Positions 32,388 to 44,889 of a stretch of 64,000 nt of DNA are shown piece by piece. The translations under genes and the position numbers were made by a program. The DNA lies in the NCBI GenBank assembly GCA_963971425.1, contig OZ020523.1:25029105-25093104 (forward strand). Reading direction: 5' to 3'. Numbering within the stretch: position 1 is the stretch's first letter; each line of letters opens with the position of its first letter. Source of the stretch: Bryoerythrophyllum caledonicum (lineage: Eukaryota > Streptophyta > Bryopsida > Pottiales > Pottiaceae). The notes under the pieces are model-generated. The model saw only the letters and a program-made list of their open reading frames with translations. It ran no database searches and was not told where the DNA came from.

Positions 32388-34777
32388 ATGCATAGTGGAG
32401 GTCGAGTTGTTAGTTCAGCGAAGAAGCCGAAGAGGAACCCTGCGGATTTGGAGCTTGAAGTATATCAAAATCGTGATGTTCTAGGGGAACCAGGATGAGA
32501 AAGTGTTTGCGAGCCATGGACTGCCACAAATGCTATGGACTATATTAAGTTTGCGCATCTTGATAGATGGTGGCTGGAAGAGCTCCACAAGAAACATTGT
32601 TCAGCAAAGGCTGTTACGTACCGCGACATCAAAGACGTGGATGTGAAGTGGAGGTTCCTCGAGATTCTACATGCAACTTCCAACTTGGAGCGATGGCCCA
32701 AAAATAATATCCCTAGAAGTATCGTGGCATTGATGTATGCGGAACATCAATTGGGGAAGAGGGTGGATTGGTCAACGCTACACAAACCTTATTGTGGTGG
32801 GAAGATTCTTGGACGCCCCCTTTCTGCAAAAAAACCGGTAGAGATTCCAAGAAAATCTGTTCTTCAATGGTTCCGCAATAACCCAAGCTTGTTTGACGAC
32901 CCTGATGAATCATTGCCAGTGGACCGAGAAGCACCTCCTAAACAAAAGAGGAAAGTAGTTAAGAGGACAAAAGTAGTGGATGCCCTTGAACAATCATTGC
33001 GCGAGTCCGAAGTCACAGATGTGAGGCAGTTGGGCATCCATGTGAGTAATGAGATTAACGTGGAGTCAATGCCATCCCCATTATCTATGGAGGTGACCAA
33101 TGCGGATAAAAACGAAGCCATTCAAATATCAACAACATGCATGCCGCATGGTACTGTAAGTGACCATGGGGGGGTTGTTGGAAAAACATGAAGTGATCAT
33201 GAATACGAACGACTCGGCGATGCAATTGAAGGAACAAGGGCAATGGTCAATATTGGTGATTTGCAAGCTCATACACACCCCAATATTCAAGATACGTGTG
33301 TTCAGTTGAAGGCGCAATTACAAGTGCTCCGCGTGGAAATTACAAGGTTGCAATGCGATAGGGACGTTGTCGTAGAAGTTGCATTCAAAGCGTGTGTGCT
33401 AGAGTCAGAGAAGGACACCATGCTTGCCGAAATGGCCCTGTTACGCGATGAGCTCGACCATTCCAAGAATGATAATGGAAATTATCAAGTTGAAATCGCA
33501 AGCTTGAAAAAGGAACTAGAAGAAGTCAAAGCACAACATATTACAAACGAGGCGACATGTGCAAATTTCCAACGTGAGGTGGATGAATTAAAGGCAATTA
33601 GTGCAAACGACGAATCAAAGATAAATAAATTGACAGCCTTAGTTTTAGTAACCATTGCCAAGCGGGAAGAGATGATGCTTATAACGGTGTTTGCAGTGGC
33701 ACGAGCACGGCAGTATGAGGCGGAATTCAAGAGCATTGTTGCCGAATGGACGTTGGAAAATAAATTGAAGACCCTCTTGCTCACATCGTGGCCTCTAGAG
33801 GAAACTATATATTTGAAAAGTTGGGACAACAAGGAACCATCGATACAGACGAACAACAATAGTATTGATTGGAAGCACGTCACAGAAGACGATCATCATT
33901 GGAACATCGAGGATGTGCATGACTATCTGCTAGATATGATGGGGAAGCCGTTGTGGCTAAAACCACATCCAATGACATCCGACGGATCGTCATGTCCTAT
34001 TTGCGGAAATGCTTGGGGCCCAGAAGGGTGTTTTACGATTGGATCATGTGGCCATTCGTTCCATCCACAATGTCTAATCAAGAGTATGATTCGCTCACGT
34101 ATGTGCAGTATCTGTAGAGCGCCATTACATCCACGTTTGTATCTACAATTTGGCATCCGGGATTTCATGCCTAACCATTGGGTGTATCGCCAAGATGATT
34201 ATGATTTTGAACTTGACGACTTCAATGGGCACCCTGTTGAGTGGAGCTGGAGGCACAGTATGTCAAAGGCAGAGGTGTGGCATAAGTTTGGGGGGGGGGG
34301 AAGTTGGAAGATGATGTAGAGAAACTAATTCAAGCTACGAACGAGATGTATCCTGACAACCCGCTTGAGTACGGCATGAAGATGTTTTTTCATCAAACTA
34401 TGGGATGGCATTGGAATCCTTAGAGGAGTGAATTGGTGCACGGTTTAGGACCAAAACCATATTACAACTCATCTGGTGAGCGAGCGGTAGACACCTTGGA
34501 ACTACGCAGAGCCAATCGTGGAACTCCTCTAGCTGAGAACACCGATGTAGAGGACTTCTTTTGGGAAGAACGCTACCATCGCAAACGACTACTGGTGGCG
34601 GCACTCGATGCCATATTGGATGAAGTTGCCCCGGAGGTAAAGGAATGGCTAAATGGTCGGGACATACCTCGATATTCGGAAATGGTAATTCGCCATGAAC
34701 GCCATGGATATGGGACACAGAGTAATGTTCGTGCACAAGGCGGTGACTCCTCCAACCCTTCAAGACTGCAACAATAA
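32388..34777 (+). pseudogene. RING-H2/coiled-coil gene of hAT-2, broken
   Basis: ATG at 32388 opens a frame with an N-terminal basic block, the shared region (GKRVDWSTLHKP), a basic linker, a long coiled coil (about 33290-33700) and a RING-H2 domain (CPIC at about 33994, CGHSFHPQC, CSIC). A C-terminal helical region follows (EERYHRKRLLVAALDAIL). Breaks are a TGA near 32498, a TGA at 33189-33191, a frameshift in an 11-base G-run (34290-34300) and a TAG at 34421-34423. An intact version would be expected to act as an E3 ubiquitin ligase with a dimerising coiled coil (family inference). The RING residues themselves are complete. Confidence 0.8.
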
Positions 34778-35185
34778 TTTGCCAAGGTTTAGGCAAGGAA
34801 ACCGGGTAATATGATCGGCAACAGATTCCCCCTTTAATTAGTATATTGGAAAATCCTTGTCCATGTTGTTGCCATTATGGACATAGCCATATAGGTACAA
34901 TAATTTATGAAGGGATATTTTTGCCTATTTTGAATTTATTAACCCCTTAAGGACCAAGTGTCAACAATGGGCTTTTTGAAAGTTCGGTTAGGTTCCTCGG
35001 GTGTAAATTTCCAACATTCCACTTTCAAATTTTTATTGTAGAAGGACATTACTAAGACCTTGATAGGAGAACAATTTTTCCCTAAATCCGCCATTTAAAG
35101 AAAAATTTAATAGGGTTTCCAATTTCAAATTGGAGAGCCGGCACTTCGGGCAACGAAAAAAAGTTTTGGGTAGGACACTCTATTG
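34778..35185. other. 3' flank of hAT-2 RING gene; no gene seen
   Basis: This is an AT-rich stretch up to the target duplication of hAT-1 copy B at 35186-35193. Confidence 0.5.
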
Positions 35186-35290
35186 AATGTGAACAGGGTT
35201 GTCATATTGGACGGACGTCCGGTACGCCCGTCCGGTAGAGCTCTCGCCCGCCCGATACAGTCAACTAAGGGTTGACTTACCCGCTAGGTA
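35186..35290. repeat. hAT-1 left end: target duplication, terminal repeat, subterminal repeats
   Basis: The 8-bp duplication is followed by the 13-bp inverted terminal repeat and GGACGG/CCGTCC-type repeats (GACGGACGTCCGGTACG, CGCCCGTCCGG). The right end at 60850-60946 carries the same kind of CCGTCC repeats. Confidence 0.8.
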
Positions 35291-35389
35291 AAAAACAGGC
35301 GACGTGGCAGCCATGTTGGCACCACATCGCTGCCACGTAGGAGAGCGTTATGTTTGAGTAGGATCGGGGACTAATGGCAAGAGGGAGGT

Positions 35390-35515
35390 GGGGCGGAGAC
35401 GTCCCCGCCCCTTTATAGGCAGGGACGGGGACGTCTCCGTCCCTATGCAGGCAAGGGCGGAGACGTCCCCGCCCCTGCTCATAAAGGGGCGGGGACGTCT
35501 CCGCCTCTTCATGAG
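35390..35515. repeat. Palindromic GACGTC minisatellite near left end
   Basis: Four GCGGAGACGTCCCCGC-type units; the counterpart of 3961-4110. Confidence 0.8.
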
Positions 35516-35986
35516 TTAGTTAATAGTGTTTAACTATTGACACTATGTTGGTAAACTAAAATTTATGTTTAGTGTAGTATACACTAAATGTGAACCTATA
35601 CACCAATTGCAAATGAGGCACTTAGTGTAGTGACATAACCGGACACTAAATGCCACTTACTACACTATGTATCAATTTTTGTAAAAATAATAAATTTATT
35701 TCTTTCACTTGTGCACATTTAGTGTATCAATAGTGTATCAATAATTATTTGTGCTTGAACAAATGCAAATCTCGAATTGAAAATTAAAGATTTGGACCGT
35801 GGACGTATCCAATATTGATTAAAATATAACATATGGCAATTGCCAAGTACACATATTCTTCTACGAAGATGCCGTATTGCCTATTTAACCACCACATGCG
35901 AAACTAATGCAGCTAATTAACAAAAAACTATTGTCGGTAACAACATACAGGCATAGTCCAGTTGTGGGGGGGTTTCATTAATGTAT

Positions 35987-37507
35987 CTAAAACATCTGGC
36001 ACAGAAGACCGTTCTTCGAGCAGTTGTTTTGCAACGCTGCAAATTTTAGCTTCAGGTTTATATATTGCTCCGTATTATTGCTGGTGAAATACGAAGTGTC
36101 CCAATATTCTTTCCAATTTTTTTCACAAATCCAACCCACCGCAAATGCATCTGCTGCCTTGGAGTAGAGGTGTGAGCGTTGCATGACTTCAAGCGAGTTG
36201 GTGGAGTCCTGCGGTCCAAAATTATAGAACAGTTCTGGTGCCACAAACCGTCGCCGCTCTCTCTCTAGTTGAAGCTCCTCCTTGAATTGATAACCATACT
36301 TTGATGGCTCATTCTCCACAACCCGACTAGAAAGCCCCCAATCGCAAATTCCGATGTACACCGTATCGGGTTTCCACTCATCAAAGTGGAGCAAAACATT
36401 CGATGGAGAGATGTCATTGTGTATATAATTCGCGTCGTGGCATTTCCCCACAATGACAAGCAACGATAGCGCGAGGTTCACTCGATTTTGGCGGTAAGTT
36501 TTTACCCACCGAAGCTCTTGGATCGACAATCCGGTATTCGGATGCATCTCAATCCGTTCAAACGGAAATGCTTCGTCCACTTTCGAGTCAAACTTGGACC
36601 AAAAACTCTGGAGAGATCCCCCATTCCACCAGAGCGTGTACCCTTCCATAGTTTTCGGGTGGATGTACGCAAGTCTAATGATCCCTGAATGCACTACCGG
36701 ACACCCTCCAGCCTCGTTGATGATGTCTCGGCGCTTCTCCCTCTCGTTGGTGTTGGCCAGAGTCTTTCCGGCGAAGTAAATCCAACTTGGAATGTTTTCC
36801 AATTTGGTTATCATCACCTTCCGTACAGCCCCATAGCCACCCACCGCGCTCTGCCCTGGCATTGGAATCACTTTAGCGCAACTTTCAAGCCACTTGAAAG
36901 TTCCTCCAACGCAGTGAGCCAAAATTTGCTCTTCAATGGTCGCTTTCCAAGATGCTAGATTCTTCTTACGGGAAGAAGAGTACTGTTGAACAAAGCCCTG
37001 GATCATCCTCATCTTTGCCACTAGTGCGCGCTCCTCCAGGTTTGAGATGCTCTCATCCTCCTTCTTCCATGTGACGTAACACCAGTTCGCAACGATATTG
37101 GTGGTCAGTGCGGTCACTTGTGTGTCCAACCACTCCGAATGCAACCAATAATCTGAGAAATTATTAAATTTCTCATATTTATCAAGGTTTGACATTAATT
37201 CGTGTCGCATGTCAACCGTCAACTTGTGGTATCCCTCTTCGTTGTGCGCCAAATAGCTCTTCGTCAACGCCCCTCTCGTCCGGCGGTTGTAAAACTCGAC
37301 GGCAATCCCTCTACACTCAACCATGTATTCGTGCGGGGGCATGTCCGGATTTGGTGACTTCTTCCGCCTCTTCCCGCTCGATGACGACGGATTCAATGAT
37401 CCCGAAGTCAACTCCGTGTTGGTGGACGGAAGAACCGTCTCATCAACATCATCCAAGTCCATAAATATTGGGCACTTCTCCATCGACCTACTTCCTTCTC
37501 CCGCCAT
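35987..37507 (-). CDS. Protein-kinase-like protein of hAT-1, copy B (506 aa, intact)
   Basis: It is the same length as copy A and differs at seven residues (for example Ser57 to Pro, Lys64 to Glu, Val69 to Ala, Ser111 to Tyr). All kinase motifs are unchanged: the VGGYGAV loop, FAGKTL lysine, HNDISPSN, DWG and APE. The open frame is intact in both copies while the RING and transposase genes of the same element are broken, so the kinase frame has either been lucky or lost function last. The start ATG at 37505-37507 is preceded by a TATA box about 190 bases upstream. The MULE insertion lies a further ~260 bases upstream and leaves this promoter complete. Confidence 0.85.
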   Translation of the reverse strand: MAGEGSRSMEKCPIFMDLDDVDETVLPSTNTELTSGSLNPSSSSGKRRKKSPNPDMPPHEYMVECRGIAVEFYNRRTRGALTKSYLAHNEEGYHKLTVDMRHELMSNLDKYEKFNNFSDYWLHSEWLDTQVTALTTNIVANWCYVTWKKEDESISNLEERALVAKMRMIQGFVQQYSSSRKKNLASWKATIEEQILAHCVGGTFKWLESCAKVIPMPGQSAVGGYGAVRKVMITKLENIPSWIYFAGKTLANTNEREKRRDIINEAGGCPVVHSGIIRLAYIHPKTMEGYTLWWNGGSLQSFWSKFDSKVDEAFPFERIEMHPNTGLSIQELRWVKTYRQNRVNLALSLLVIVGKCHDANYIHNDISPSNVLLHFDEWKPDTVYIGICDWGLSSRVVENEPSKYGYQFKEELQLERERRRFVAPELFYNFGPQDSTNSLEVMQRSHLYSKAADAFAVGWICEKNWKEYWDTSYFTSNNTEQYINLKLKFAALQNNCSKNGLLCQMF

Positions 37508-37695
37508 ATGTGATAGTCAACTCCCTACCGTGGTCGAAATTCCAAGTTGATGGTTTTAAAAAAACCGCAAAGAGTCAGGGTACAATAAATGGGCCAAGCT
37601 TGATCACCCACCAAGCTCACTTTCAGGCCGCAAAGCGAACTGACACGTGAGGCCTAGGGAGTGGACTTGGCAGAGAATAAGGACAAAATCTCCTC

Positions 37696-37703
37696 TATTT
37701 ATA
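37696..37703 (-). promoter_or_regulatory. TATA box of kinase gene, copy B
   Basis: TATAAATA on the minus strand, at the same distance from the ATG as in copy A. Confidence 0.55.
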
Positions 37704-37724
37704 TGGTGTAGGGTTCTTTTTACG

Positions 37725-37912
37725 AAGACGTCTCCGCCCTTCCTGGGCAGAGAGGAGACGTCCCCGCCCCTGCCCGGGGTGGGGCGGAGACGTCCCCGCC
37801 CCTGCCTGGATAGGACGGAGACGTCCCCGCCCATGCCGCGGAGACGTCCCCGCCCCTGCCGCGGAGACGTCCCCGCCCCTGCCGCGGAGACGTCCCCGCC
37901 CCTGCCTGGGGA
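37725..37912. repeat. Palindromic GACGTC minisatellite, kinase promoter cluster (copy B)
   Basis: Seven GACGTC-centred units, against four at the same place in copy A. The last three are exact tandem repeats of a ~24-base unit (GCCGCGGAGACGTCCCCGCC). The copy-number difference shows the array expands or shrinks between element copies. Confidence 0.85.
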
Positions 37913-37961
37913 CCCTAGACTAGTGCTTCGTCTATCGTCTATATAATATCGTGCACACCCC

Positions 37962-38050
37962 GGGGAATGCTAGTATGCGAGCGTAGAGCGGGAGCGTAGA
38001 GCGTGGAGCATAGAGCGTAGAGCGTGGAGCATAGAGCGTAGAGTGTAGAA
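37962..38050. repeat. MULE left terminal inverted repeat with subterminal AGCGTAGAGCGTGGAGCATAG array
   Basis: About 35 bases match the right end closely. The rest is a short tandem array of GAGCGTAGAGCGTGGAGCAT units, of which the right end has a shorter version (51165-51205). Confidence 0.85.
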
Positions 38051-38493
38051 TCTGAGAAAGTGAGCGAGAAGCAAAGTTTTTTTTGAAAAAAATATGAATT
38101 CTAAAAAGAAGAACGGTTACATATAACCGTGAATTCTAATATAAACCAAAAAGGGAAGGTAAGAAACTTGTCTATCGAAGTTGGACCTATGGCCGTGAAA
38201 GTAAAAAATGACAAAATTGTGAACTGAAGTAAGTCACATAAGCTTCAGATGCATATATATTAATAATAACAATCGCATGTTTTATCACAGAATTTCAATC
38301 AAAAAAATTGTGAGATGAACAAAAAAAAAACATAAACACCATTTAAGGGCTTCATACAAGCCAAACGAAGTACAAATTAAGTGACTGTAAAGCACATAAA
38401 AACAACAACCTATAATAATAAAGAAATCAGAATTCTATATGGAATAGACTAGTACTGTGCATAGTAATAGCTGAACTACCACATGAAAGCACG

Positions 38494-41400
38494 TCAGTGC
38501 GAGTGGGCTGAAGATGAACTACAGTCGGAGTCCGAGGTCTCCACATTAGAGTCCATGGCGTGGTCGTCAATGAACTCCAAAATGCGAGGATCTAGTAAAT
38601 GGACCCTAGAAGTTGGCCTAGACTTCTTAGATACAAAATCTCTAGCAAGGGCCTCAGCGTATACAGGTAGCTGAAATGGTCTGGGAGGGCTTGGAAAAAA
38701 TTCAGGATTCGCAAAGAAAGGAGCACTCGAATTCTTCACTTCATCAACAAGCCTAGACAAACACCCAAAAAACATATTAGAGTAGATTTATATTAACCAA
38801 ATATTTCAAAGAATGGAAAATGAAGGGCAAACTTACTTACTGAATACAGATGTCTTCACGATTCGTTGGACTGGTACGTCATCGTCATCCAAATCAATAG
38901 AAGAAATTGAAGGAAGTGGAATATTTGCTTGGGGAACCACCGGTGAGCGCATGATTGGAGCAATGAGGGCGTCAAAAATAGCCTTGTCTTCTTCAAATGC
39001 CAATATGTGGCGATGAGAAGCACGACAAGCATAAATGCTTGACCCTATAAGAAGACAATGTACAAGATGAGAGCATTGCAAGAGTACATCGAAAAAAATA
39101 TTCATATTGAGAATAGAACTTAGAGGAGAAAAGGTAGACTAACCAGTTGCCGCTGTGCAATCCATGATGATGTCGCCTGGTGCAGAACATACCTCAATTA
39201 GCATCTGCATGAGAGTGTGGGATTTTTCACGAGGACCTCGCCAAGGCACGTTACCATTCATGACTACGTCATCGCGGACACAAAAGTTTTGAATAGCGTC
39301 GTCTTTACCAACATCGACGCCAACCGCTTGATGAGATGGTACGAATTGGAATGAAAATTTTCCAACTGACTCTTTCACCAAGAGAGATATACGAAAGAGC
39401 AAAGTCTGCAAAATTATTCAGATTAGAATCGAATGAAGATTACAGACAACTTTGAAAGATAATGAAAAACATTAGTGAAGCATTACCGTTGCTGTTGGAT
39501 CGGCAGCCGAGGTGAGATGCAAACGATTCATGCCCATCCAAGAGTGAACAATCTTGTATCCGTAGGTCATGCAACAACCAAGTAGGTTAGATTTGTGGTC
39601 ACGGCTCATAGGATACATCACCAAAATTCCACCATGGTCGTGGAGGACTGCTTGAGCGAAGTCAAACACTGGCACCAACCAATCATTGGAGAACTGGTTC
39701 CAAAGAGGGATGGGTGCAGGCGGAGAGGAGATGTTCGGCACATGAAGACCTTCAGGAACATCCACCAGTATGAGGTCCACCGCAGGCTTCTTACTCAAAA
39801 TTCCATTGAAGTACCGGTCCTTGTCACTAGAATGCTACATGGAACAAACGAAAAAAAAGGAGATTAATCACTGGTATTTAGAAATAAACAATCCTATGAA
39901 ATGCCTGCTTAACCATATCAAGCAACACACATACGATACTCAAGCGATGAAAATATTGACGTAGTCTATACCATATTCTAGGTGAAGTAAAATACAATAA
40001 TGGAGAAAAAATAGGATATACCTTGGTCAGGAAGGTGAGGACATCGGTGAAGCTTTTTGAACTAGAGCTGCTCACCGTACTTGCAAGAGCACCAACAGAA
40101 ACATTCAGAATTAATTCATCAATGTCAGGCACAGGGTCCAAGTTACGAGGTGTTGGCGAGGGTCCATGTAGCAATCGCTCTTGAGTGAGGGAGAAATTGG
40201 AGGAGATGTCGACCATCTCTGCCTTCCTCTTTGTCCCTTGCTTCACGCCCTTCACTTGTTCTTTCTCAGTCAACTTGAGAAGCCTCTTCAATTTCTTATC
40301 CTCGGTTTTCTTCTTTGCCTCTTCCCATTTGTCAACCTTCCTCTTATCAGATGCCTCCCGCTTCTGAATTGCTCGAGCTCTGGCGTCTGCATCCAAACCA
40401 GCAAATTCGTCGTAATCGGGCTCCACCACTGCCAAATCCTTCAAGGACTTGAAGAGAGCAGCTTCTTCAGGTGGAGTGAACCCTTGAGTGCATTCGAGGT
40501 ACCAAGGGCAAGCTTGTAGATACCCAGTGGTCCAATTCTTTAGCTGAGTCGGGGAGAACATGCAGTCAGGGGAGGTTCGATCCAACCATGTACTAAGGAA
40601 GGGAGGTAAGTCTGCTTTCTCAATGGCATTCTTGGGCAAAAGTTCGAGCTTGAAATACCTGCACAATGATTGAAAATTATGGAGAATCATAAAATTGTAG
40701 GGAAGTCCAGGGAAATATGGGCAATATGATGTAGAGAATCTGGTGGTTGTATGAATCCAAAACAATAGAGGAAAAGAGTTTAGGACACACCTAAATATCA
40801 ACCTCTTGACAGCAAGAAGGGCGCCTCTGAAATCCTTAAATGAGTCGGACTTTTTGAAGGCATCAGCTCCTTTGAAATTACCCGTATATGCTTGATCCCA
40901 TAGCTTCATTCGCCAACTCTCAATGTATTCCGGAAGGGTGCGCGGCTCAGTTGGAGCAGAATAGTCAATTGGCAAATCATGAGCGCGAGTAATTGACTCA
41001 AACATCTCGACGGCAGCTTCTTCCAACTACGCATTGAATGGAATTTGGCACATTAGAGAATTACACAAGTATAGTAGAAGAGGAACTTGTCAGCGAGAAA
41101 AAAAAGACAAGATTGAATACTGGTGATCATGATATCAATGAATCAAAAGTCACTTACACCGGCATACCAACAGGCCTTGGCGAGGAAGAAAGTTAGCTTA
41201 TCCTCATTAGCAGGGCGCGCTAGAAATCGTCTAGCCTCGCGCGTAGGTCCAGATGCATTGAGCCATTTCAACCACCTTACTTTGAAAATTGGACTTGCAT
41301 TAGCTGTAGCAAGCAGCTGTAGTTTCTCAAGAGTCAACTCCGGTACTGCATATAAGCTCCAGTGCCTCTCAATCTATGAGTTAGCAATTGAATATAGTTA

Positions 41401-42739
41401 GAAGTTAAATATACTAGGTAAAGATGCAAAAGCATTCAATCAGAATAGCAAAGGAGTATTACCTCTTGCATGAACTCTCGACCATGCGCCGGATTTGCTA
41501 CTGACACAATCTTGGATAGTTTTTTGTAGAACTTTTCAGTTGATTCCTTAATGGATCTCCTCATTGTAGATGCCACACCTTCCATAGAAATCTCATCTGT
41601 TGGTGTATCCTCATTGTACTTACGAACTGCCGCATCAGCCGCAGCAGCAATCTCTTGCTGCAAAGACTCACAAGGAAGTTGCCTCACTAATTTATAATTA
41701 TTGATTGATAATTTCATTGGAAACTCATAAATTCATCGATTACATCTATGTGGGGCTATGAAGAATACCTTAAAAATGAAGCTGGTAAATACGTCGAGTG
41801 GCATTGAGTACCAAGTCTTTCGCGCACTCTGTTGGCATACTTTCACATCCTCAACACTCAGAAGCTCATTAAACTTGTCAATGTCCATCACCCCATACTT
41901 TTGCACACGGTACAATGTGTGTACCAAGTTTGTTTTGATGTGAGAGTTCTCAGTATGCCTGCCATAATCAAACCAATAAGAAGTGACGAAGGAGGCCTTC
42001 CGTGATCATTAAATACTTTGAAATTTGAAGGCATTATCATGGAAGAAGACATCAACATTACTTACTTTTTAATGTCGTGCATGACCTGCATGGCCACGCC
42101 AATTCGGTTTCGCGTGTCCAAAAGGATGGAGTCAACCGAAATATGCCACTCCTTTTCCGTAACATGAAGGCGCTCAATGTGATTCATCCAGGCAATACGT
42201 CTATGGTTCCCATCACAGACAAAGAACTTGAAGTCCACAAAGTGCTTAAGTGCTGAGATGGACATGAGCTGTGAATTAAATTGATCATTAACCAAGTTCC
42301 ACAGTGGTCCCCATTTCACCTTCTCATCTGGAGTAAACGTGGCGGTCTGCCCTTGCTCATCTGAAATTGAGACATAAAATACGCGAGCACCCTCTTCGTA
42401 TCCATGAACAAATTGTTGTTCAAGCTTCACCAAATCACAGGCCAAGGTAGGGCGAACCATTGGCATGGGCACTAAGCGGCAGAGCGGAATGCGCATTCGA
42501 GATAGCTCGTTCGATGTCAATCTCAGGCTGGCGATCGTAGAGACAGTATCCATCTTATGCGTCCGCCTAATCTCATCTTCCAAGAGCTCACTCTCACCTG
42601 CATCATCTTGCATCAATACACGTCCATCGATGTCGATATCTGATTCGATATGAGGTTGATTATTGTCTTCCATTGCGGCAGAGGAGCTGGGCTCACTAGA
42701 AGCAAGATCCATGCGTTTATCCTGTGGGGTCTGCAACAT
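38494..42739 (-). CDS. ParB-like/beta-class amino-methyltransferase-like protein, ten exons (1074 aa as modelled)
   Basis: Exons: 42739-42066, 41958-41769, 41657-41463, 41373-41158, 41026-40791, 40658-40022, 39834-39487, 39405-39144, 39044-38837, 38752-38494. All introns are GT-AG, phases match, and the sum is 3225 nt with no internal stop. Residues 84-183 look ParB-like (IPLCRLVPMPMVRP, then VCDGNHRRIAWM). The middle is helical with a Lys/Glu-rich, NLS-like region about 580-645. Residues 735-960 follow a beta-class N4/N6 amino-methyltransferase in circular-permuted order: motif IV-like VDLILVDVPEG, then HTLMQMLIEVC and motif I-like GDIIMDCTAATGSS, then HILAFEED. The DPPY and FxGxG residues are replaced, so catalysis is doubtful. 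An in-frame exon at 43037-42987 (17 codons, phase 0) may precede the first exon listed, in which case the ATG used here is intronic. Confidence 0.8.
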
Positions 42740-43189
42740 GGGATAGAGACAGAACTAGGTAAGAAATATGTTCATGAGCGTCAAGTAATATGTTCATAAA
42801 TATATAAGTTCATAAGTAATATGTTTATGAGCTATTGCCGTTAGACTTGCATTAGCAAATGCATGCAGAAGTAAATGCCCTAAACATCTTGCTACAACAT
42901 ATCCTATAGGTTATCATTAAACTGTGCTGTAGATGTAATCTCATTAGAGGGAGACATGATTATAAAGGTAGCACGTGGAGGCTTACAACAGTTCGAGAAG
43001 AATCTTCCAGCTGGTCTTGGTGGCTCACCTCCTCAACCTGAATGAAATCAAACATAAATAATTTGAATTAGTGGTGGTTGCAAAATCAGCCTGATTGGTA
43101 GCACTATCGTCACCACATTAGTATTGACATAAGTATTGACATGCCGAACAGTCCACCAATTTCTAATTGACTAGTTGTACGTAAATGGC

Positions 43190-44889
43190 GATGCCAAATC
43201 TGTCTCTCGGTACCGAGAGTCCAACTCTCCAGTACTAACTCACGAATGAAGCAGCTGGTACTGGACCTAAACTCCAGCAGCTGGACCTTACGTCCCTGCA
43301 TTAATATCGCCATCCACAAAACTTCACGTGCATTAACATCGCCAATTACGTTAGTGTATAAACATTCACCAGCCACAAAATTCAACGAGTACTCAATCTC
43401 GGTACCGAGAGTTCAAATCTCGACATAGATTGCTGCATGATAATCGTGAGGAGCACTTCATGACAATCCACCAACGACCACGTCGCGATCCCGAGCAGCA
43501 GCGCCACCGAGCCACTGGACCTTACGTCAGGGCATTAACATCGCAATCGAGACTCATGCACCATTCACCAGCCACAAAAATTAATGAGCGATAACTCAAT
43601 CTCGGTACCGAGAGTTCCAATCTCGACATTGACTGCTGCATGATAATCATGTTGACTCCATGATAATCTTGTTGAGTACACCATCGTGTTGAGCACATGA
43701 TCGACTTTGACTACATCATGTCAATCGACCAAAAGACAAGCACCAAGAAAATCGGCCAGACGACACACGTCTCTGCATCACTTACCAGCCGTAGAGTGTA
43801 CTGCTATACTGCTGCTATGATAATTGTTATGAGCACGTCATGACAGTCAACCAGACAACCACACGTCGCGACACCGAGCCACCGAACCATCTCGGTACCG
43901 AGAGGCACTCCATCAACATCGAATCATGCATGCGAAACCACCGAACCACTGGACAACTCGTCAAAGGACTCATGCCAGCTATGAATTAAGTGCCGAGATG
44001 GTTGAAGCGGCAGAGATTGTGGACCGTGAATTTCTATTCGGGGCCGAGATGAGCTGAAGCGGCCAATCATCATGCAGAAACTTAAGAGCAGTAACTTCGT
44101 TGAAGAGCAGAAACTTCGTTGAAGAGACCCATTGACCACTGTTGTTACTATAATCATACAATCTCGGTGATAATTCTGGTTTGGTTAATTTATCTCGTTA
44201 GCAGATTACTTTTTATCACTGTAGCAGATTACTTTGTCCCACTGTATCTGATTACTTTGTATCACTGTAGCAGGTTACACATCTACTTTGTAGCAGATTA
44301 CACTTCAGCACTGTAGCAGATAATTTTGTAGCTTTGTAGTACTAGCGCAGTATCCACTATCATCGTGACTCATGTATCTACTATCGTCGAGACTACCAAC
44401 CATTATCTCGGTACCGAGAGACACTCTACTGACATCGATTCATGCAAAACCACTTACATCTAGGCAAGCGATCGGACGACGACGTTGTGAACCCGAGCAA
44501 CTGCGTTTAATACATCTCTATTACAATCTTGATAGGAAGCATAAGATAGCATCTTGGTAAACACATCTCGGTGTTATTCATGTGGTACAAGAAGTCACCC
44601 ACGAATGTTAAAACTTAGACAGTAGATCTTTTTAGCACTAGCGATTCACAATGAAGAACCTAAACGGTGAAGATCTTATGGTCACGAGTTTGTTTCTTGA
44701 TCTACTGAACAATGAAGATTAAGTAAACACGAATATGTTTCTCGATCAAACATGCACTGCATGCGGTTCATTCACCAACTCGACTACTCCAGCTTTACAT
44801 CTGACTTCGACACGAGCAGCTTCGAGACAGACCCCAAAAACCCCGGAATGCACAACACATACAAAATACGTATCATCTCGGTGCCGAGA
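43190..44889. repeat. Spacer with ~200-bp repeats carrying a 14-bp palindrome TCTCGGTACCGAGA
   Basis: Perfect copies are at 43205, 43397, 43600, 43890 and 44406, and one with a single change is at 44876. Half-sites (CTCGGT or GCCGAGAT) are near 43985, 44038, 44163 and 44566. The first three sit in degenerate direct repeats about 200 bp long (ATTCACCAGCCACAAAA occurs at 43364 and 43563). A seventh copy lies near the right end at 50811-50824. The array lies between the two divergent MULE genes, as a shared promoter or transposase-binding region would. Confidence 0.8.

Noticed and set aside
43110-43385. A 91-aa minus-strand frame as the first exon of the ParB/methyltransferase-like gene
   Set aside because: It covers a palindrome-bearing repeat and its end does not fit the splice phase. 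The 17-codon exon at 42987-43037 fits better.
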